From DASXRC01 sp036506795 (GTDB taxonomy: Bacteria > Actinomycetota > Actinomycetes > Mycobacteriales > Micromonosporaceae), in contig DASXRC010000148.1 in NCBI GenBank assembly GCA_036506795.1, positions 1 to 7,777 on the forward strand: DNA of 7,777 nucleotides. Reading direction: 5' to 3'. Made by a program: the position numbers and the translations under genes. The stretch's first letter is position 1; each line of letters begins with the position of its first letter. This document shows, one piece after another, positions 6,058 through 7,777 of this stretch. The notes under the pieces were generated by a model. It worked only from the letters and a program-made list of their open reading frames with translations. It was not told the origin of the DNA and searched no databases.

Positions 6058-6081
6058 GGTTAGATGCCCGAAAGGGGGTAC
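6058..6081 (+). promoter_or_regulatory. Candidate sigma-B-type promoter for bldG
   Basis: GGTT (6058-6061), a 14-base spacer and GGGTAC (6076-6081) match exactly the Streptomyces sigma-B-type consensus GNNT-N14-16-GGGTAC/T. Transcription would start at about 6088, giving a leader of about 30 nt that contains the strong bldG ribosome binding site. GGGTAC/T also occurs by chance inside tadB (3389-3394) and tadC (3708-3713), so the hexamer alone is weak evidence. The combination with a correctly spaced GNNT and the position before bldG is what makes this one notable. Confidence 0.45.
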
Positions 6082-6116
6082 GCCGGATCATCGGCCACCC
6101 GTCGGAGGAGGTCGGG

Positions 6117-6470
6117 ATGGAGTTGTCGCTGGCAGCCCGCACCGTCGCCGGGCACACGGTGCTGGAGGTCGGCGGCGAGGTGGACGTCTACACCGCCCCG
6201 AAGCTGCGGGAACGGCTCGCCGAGCTGATCGACGCCGGTGCGGCGAAGGTCGTGGTCGACCTGGATCGGGTTGACTTTCTCGACTCCACCGGGCTGGGAG
6301 TGCTGGTCGGCGCGCACAAGCGGCTGCGGGCCTCGGGCGGAGCGTTCGGCCTGGTGTGTTCGAAGGAACCCCTCCTGAAGATCTTCCGGATCACCGCCCT
6401 GGATCAGGTGTTTCCGCTGTACGACTCGGTCGGCAAGGCGACCGGTGCGGCTCCTGGTCCCACCGCATGA
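6117..6470 (+). CDS. bldG: Anti-anti-sigma factor BldG (STAS domain)
   Basis: A 117-residue single STAS-domain protein. It starts MELSLAARTV and contains GGEVDVYTAPKLRERL (19-34), the phosphorylation loop VDFLDSTGLGVLVG (52-64) with Ser57 as the conserved phosphoacceptor, and the C-terminal LKIFRITALDQVFPLYDSV. This matches Streptomyces BldG closely, including phosphosite numbering. BldG binds anti-sigma factors when unphosphorylated, releasing sigma factors for sporulation, antibiotic production and stress response. ATG 6117 is chosen because GGAGGAGG (6104-6111) precedes it by 5 nt; the frame is open upstream to GTG 6036 but without family similarity. It overlaps the downstream partner gene (ATGA). 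The gene order bldG - anti-sigma - hppA is the same as SCO3549-SCO3548-SCO3547. Confidence 0.93.
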   Translation: MELSLAARTVAGHTVLEVGGEVDVYTAPKLRERLAELIDAGAAKVVVDLDRVDFLDSTGLGVLVGAHKRLRASGGAFGLVCSKEPLLKIFRITALDQVFPLYDSVGKATGAAPGPTA

Positions 6471-7777
6471 CGGTGGGCACCGCGATGTCTACCGTGCGGC
6501 TGGAGTTCTCACCAGCGCCGGTGCACGTACGCACCGCGCGGCTGGTCGGAGTGGCCGTCGCGCGTCGGGCCGGGGTGGCGGAGGAGCTGCTGGACGAGGT
6601 GCGCCTGGCGATCGGCGAGGCCTGCACCCGGGCGGTCGCGCTGCACCAGCAGTACGGCCTGCGCGATCCGGTGCTGGTTGAGATGTCCGATGACGGTGAG
6701 TACATGGTGCGCGTCACCGATCGGGCGCCCATCGAAGCGGGGCTCGGGCTGGCCGCGCTCCCGCCGGACGAGCTGGCCGACGAGTCCCTGACCGAGGAGG
6801 CCCTCACGGTCGGGGTCGGGTTCGCGCTGCTCGCCGGGTTCGTGGACGACCTGCAGGTGCGGCCGGTCGACGAGGGCATCGGCACCGAGGTGCGGATGGT
6901 CTGGCCGGTTCGCCCGGCCCGGTGATTTACGGGTGCCGGCGCTGCGATAAAGATCACCACGACCGGACCGATCCTCGGTGTGACCGCCAACACGGCCGGC
7001 GGCTAGAGTACCCGGGTCGTTTACTACTGCCCTGGTCCCGCGCGTGCGGGCGCCAGGAGTTGGGTGCTCCCCGCGGCTGTGCGCGTGGAGACGTCGCTCG
7101 TCGGGAACAGTCCGCCCGTAGGGTGATGCGCGTTTCGGTACAGGAGGACATGGATGTCCGGGACCTTGGCCGCCGATGGCGGCGGGCTGTCCCTTGCAGG
7201 TGAGAACCTCACCTACGTCATCATCGCCGCGGTGATCGCGCTGGTGGCACTCGGATCGGCGGCGGCCCTGGTCAGGGCCGTATTGGCGGCCGGCAAGGGC
7301 ACCAAAGACATGCAGGAGATCGCCAGCGCCGTCCAGGAGGGCGCGACCGCGTACCTCTTCCGTCAGTTCAAGACGCTCAGCGTGTTCGTCGTCATCGCGG
7401 TGGTGGTCCTGTTCCTGCTGCCCGTGGCGGACGCCGGCGACAACGAGTTCGCGATCAAGCTCGGTCGGTCGGCGTTCTTCGTGGTCGGCGCGCTGTTCAG
7501 CGCGTTTATCGGTGGCTCCGGCATGGCCCTCGCCACCCGCGCGAACGTGCGGGTGGCGGCCGCCGCCCGGGAGGCCAACGGTGGTCGCGAGGCCGCCATG
7601 AAGATCGCCTTCCGCACCGGCGGCGTCGTCGGGTTTATGACCGTCGGCCTGGGCCTGTTCGGCGCCTCGCTGGTCGTCCTGATCTACAAGGGGGACGCCC
7701 CGACGGTCCTGGAGGGCTTCGGCTTCGGCGCGGCCCTGCTCGCGATGTTCATGCGGGTCGGCGGCGGCATCTTCACG

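Larger units (their letters stand above)
5786..6116. other. 331-bp intergenic region between the Rieske gene and bldG
   Basis: No intact gene was found here. The first half (5786-5925) holds no recognisable feature beyond a weak 6-bp inverted repeat (CCTGAG 5813-5818 / CTCAGG 5844-5849) with a long loop and no T-run. The second half holds a decayed gene tail (5932-6008) and the proposed bldG promoter (6058-6081), each listed separately. S. coelicolor, as I recall, has a helicase gene (SCO3550) between the pilus cluster and bldG; nothing resembling one is present. Confidence 0.6.

Noticed and set aside
6036..6116. Upstream in-frame start (GTG 6036) for bldG
   Set aside because: BldG similarity starts at MELSL, and the strong GGAGGAGG site is correctly spaced only for ATG 6117.
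7150..7203. ATG 7150 as the hppA start
   Set aside because: That frame gives a short Arg-rich peptide ending at 7203; ATG 7154 opens the frame with clear pyrophosphatase similarity and has AGGAGGA 5 nt upstream.
1..7777. CRISPR arrays, tRNA or rRNA genes, insertion sequences, TTA (bldA-dependent) codons in the genes
   Set aside because: None were seen: no regularly spaced repeats, no tRNA-like cloverleaf, no transposase motifs, and no in-frame TTA codon noticed in the called genes.

Overview
The window is very GC-rich, with GTG starts and dense 1-11 nt gene overlaps. Its gene content fits a spore-forming or mycelial actinobacterium, most likely Micromonosporaceae or a relative. All genes are on the + strand. 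The genus assignment is inference from gene order and protein style, not from a search.

Layout: (1) positions 2-151 hold the C-terminal end of a thioredoxin-reductase-like FAD/NAD(P)H enzyme. (2) An intergenic region (152-424) carries a cluster of three DnaA-box-like 9-mers and a small hairpin that covers a ribosome binding site. (3) Positions 425-5392 are a compact tad/Flp pilus cluster: ssd (CpaE/TadZ-like), tadA (CpaF ATPase), tadB, tadC, a 55-residue Flp pilin (DUF4244 type), tadE, and a TadG-like Rv3654c-family gene. The pilin and TadE both show a type IV prepilin cleavage site (G followed by E at +5). No prepilin peptidase is present, so it must be encoded elsewhere. (4) A stand-alone Rieske [2Fe-2S] gene (5432-5785) is followed by a 331-bp gap. 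That gap contains a decayed second copy of the 3' end of the Rv3654c-family gene. (5) From 6117 on come bldG (anti-anti-sigma factor), its partner anti-sigma factor (SCO3548-type) and the 5' part of hppA (proton-pumping pyrophosphatase), in the same order as in Streptomyces.

How it fits together: the tad genes should assemble a thin Flp-type pilus or secretion apparatus from a small pilin, using one ATPase (TadA), two inner-membrane platform proteins (TadB/TadC) and two membrane-anchored pseudopilin-like proteins. BldG and its partner form a sigma-factor regulatory pair; the sequence just upstream of bldG matches the sigma-B-type promoter consensus (GNNT-N14-GGGTAC).

The most unusual point is the junction at about 5290-6010. 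The last 14 well-aligned codons of the Rv3654c-family protein recur about 715 bp downstream with eight codon differences, seven of them synonymous. The repeat lies beyond the Rieske gene and is broken by a frameshift. This suggests that a segment carrying the Rieske gene was recombined into the boundary between the pilus cluster and the bldG operon, leaving an orphan gene tail behind.
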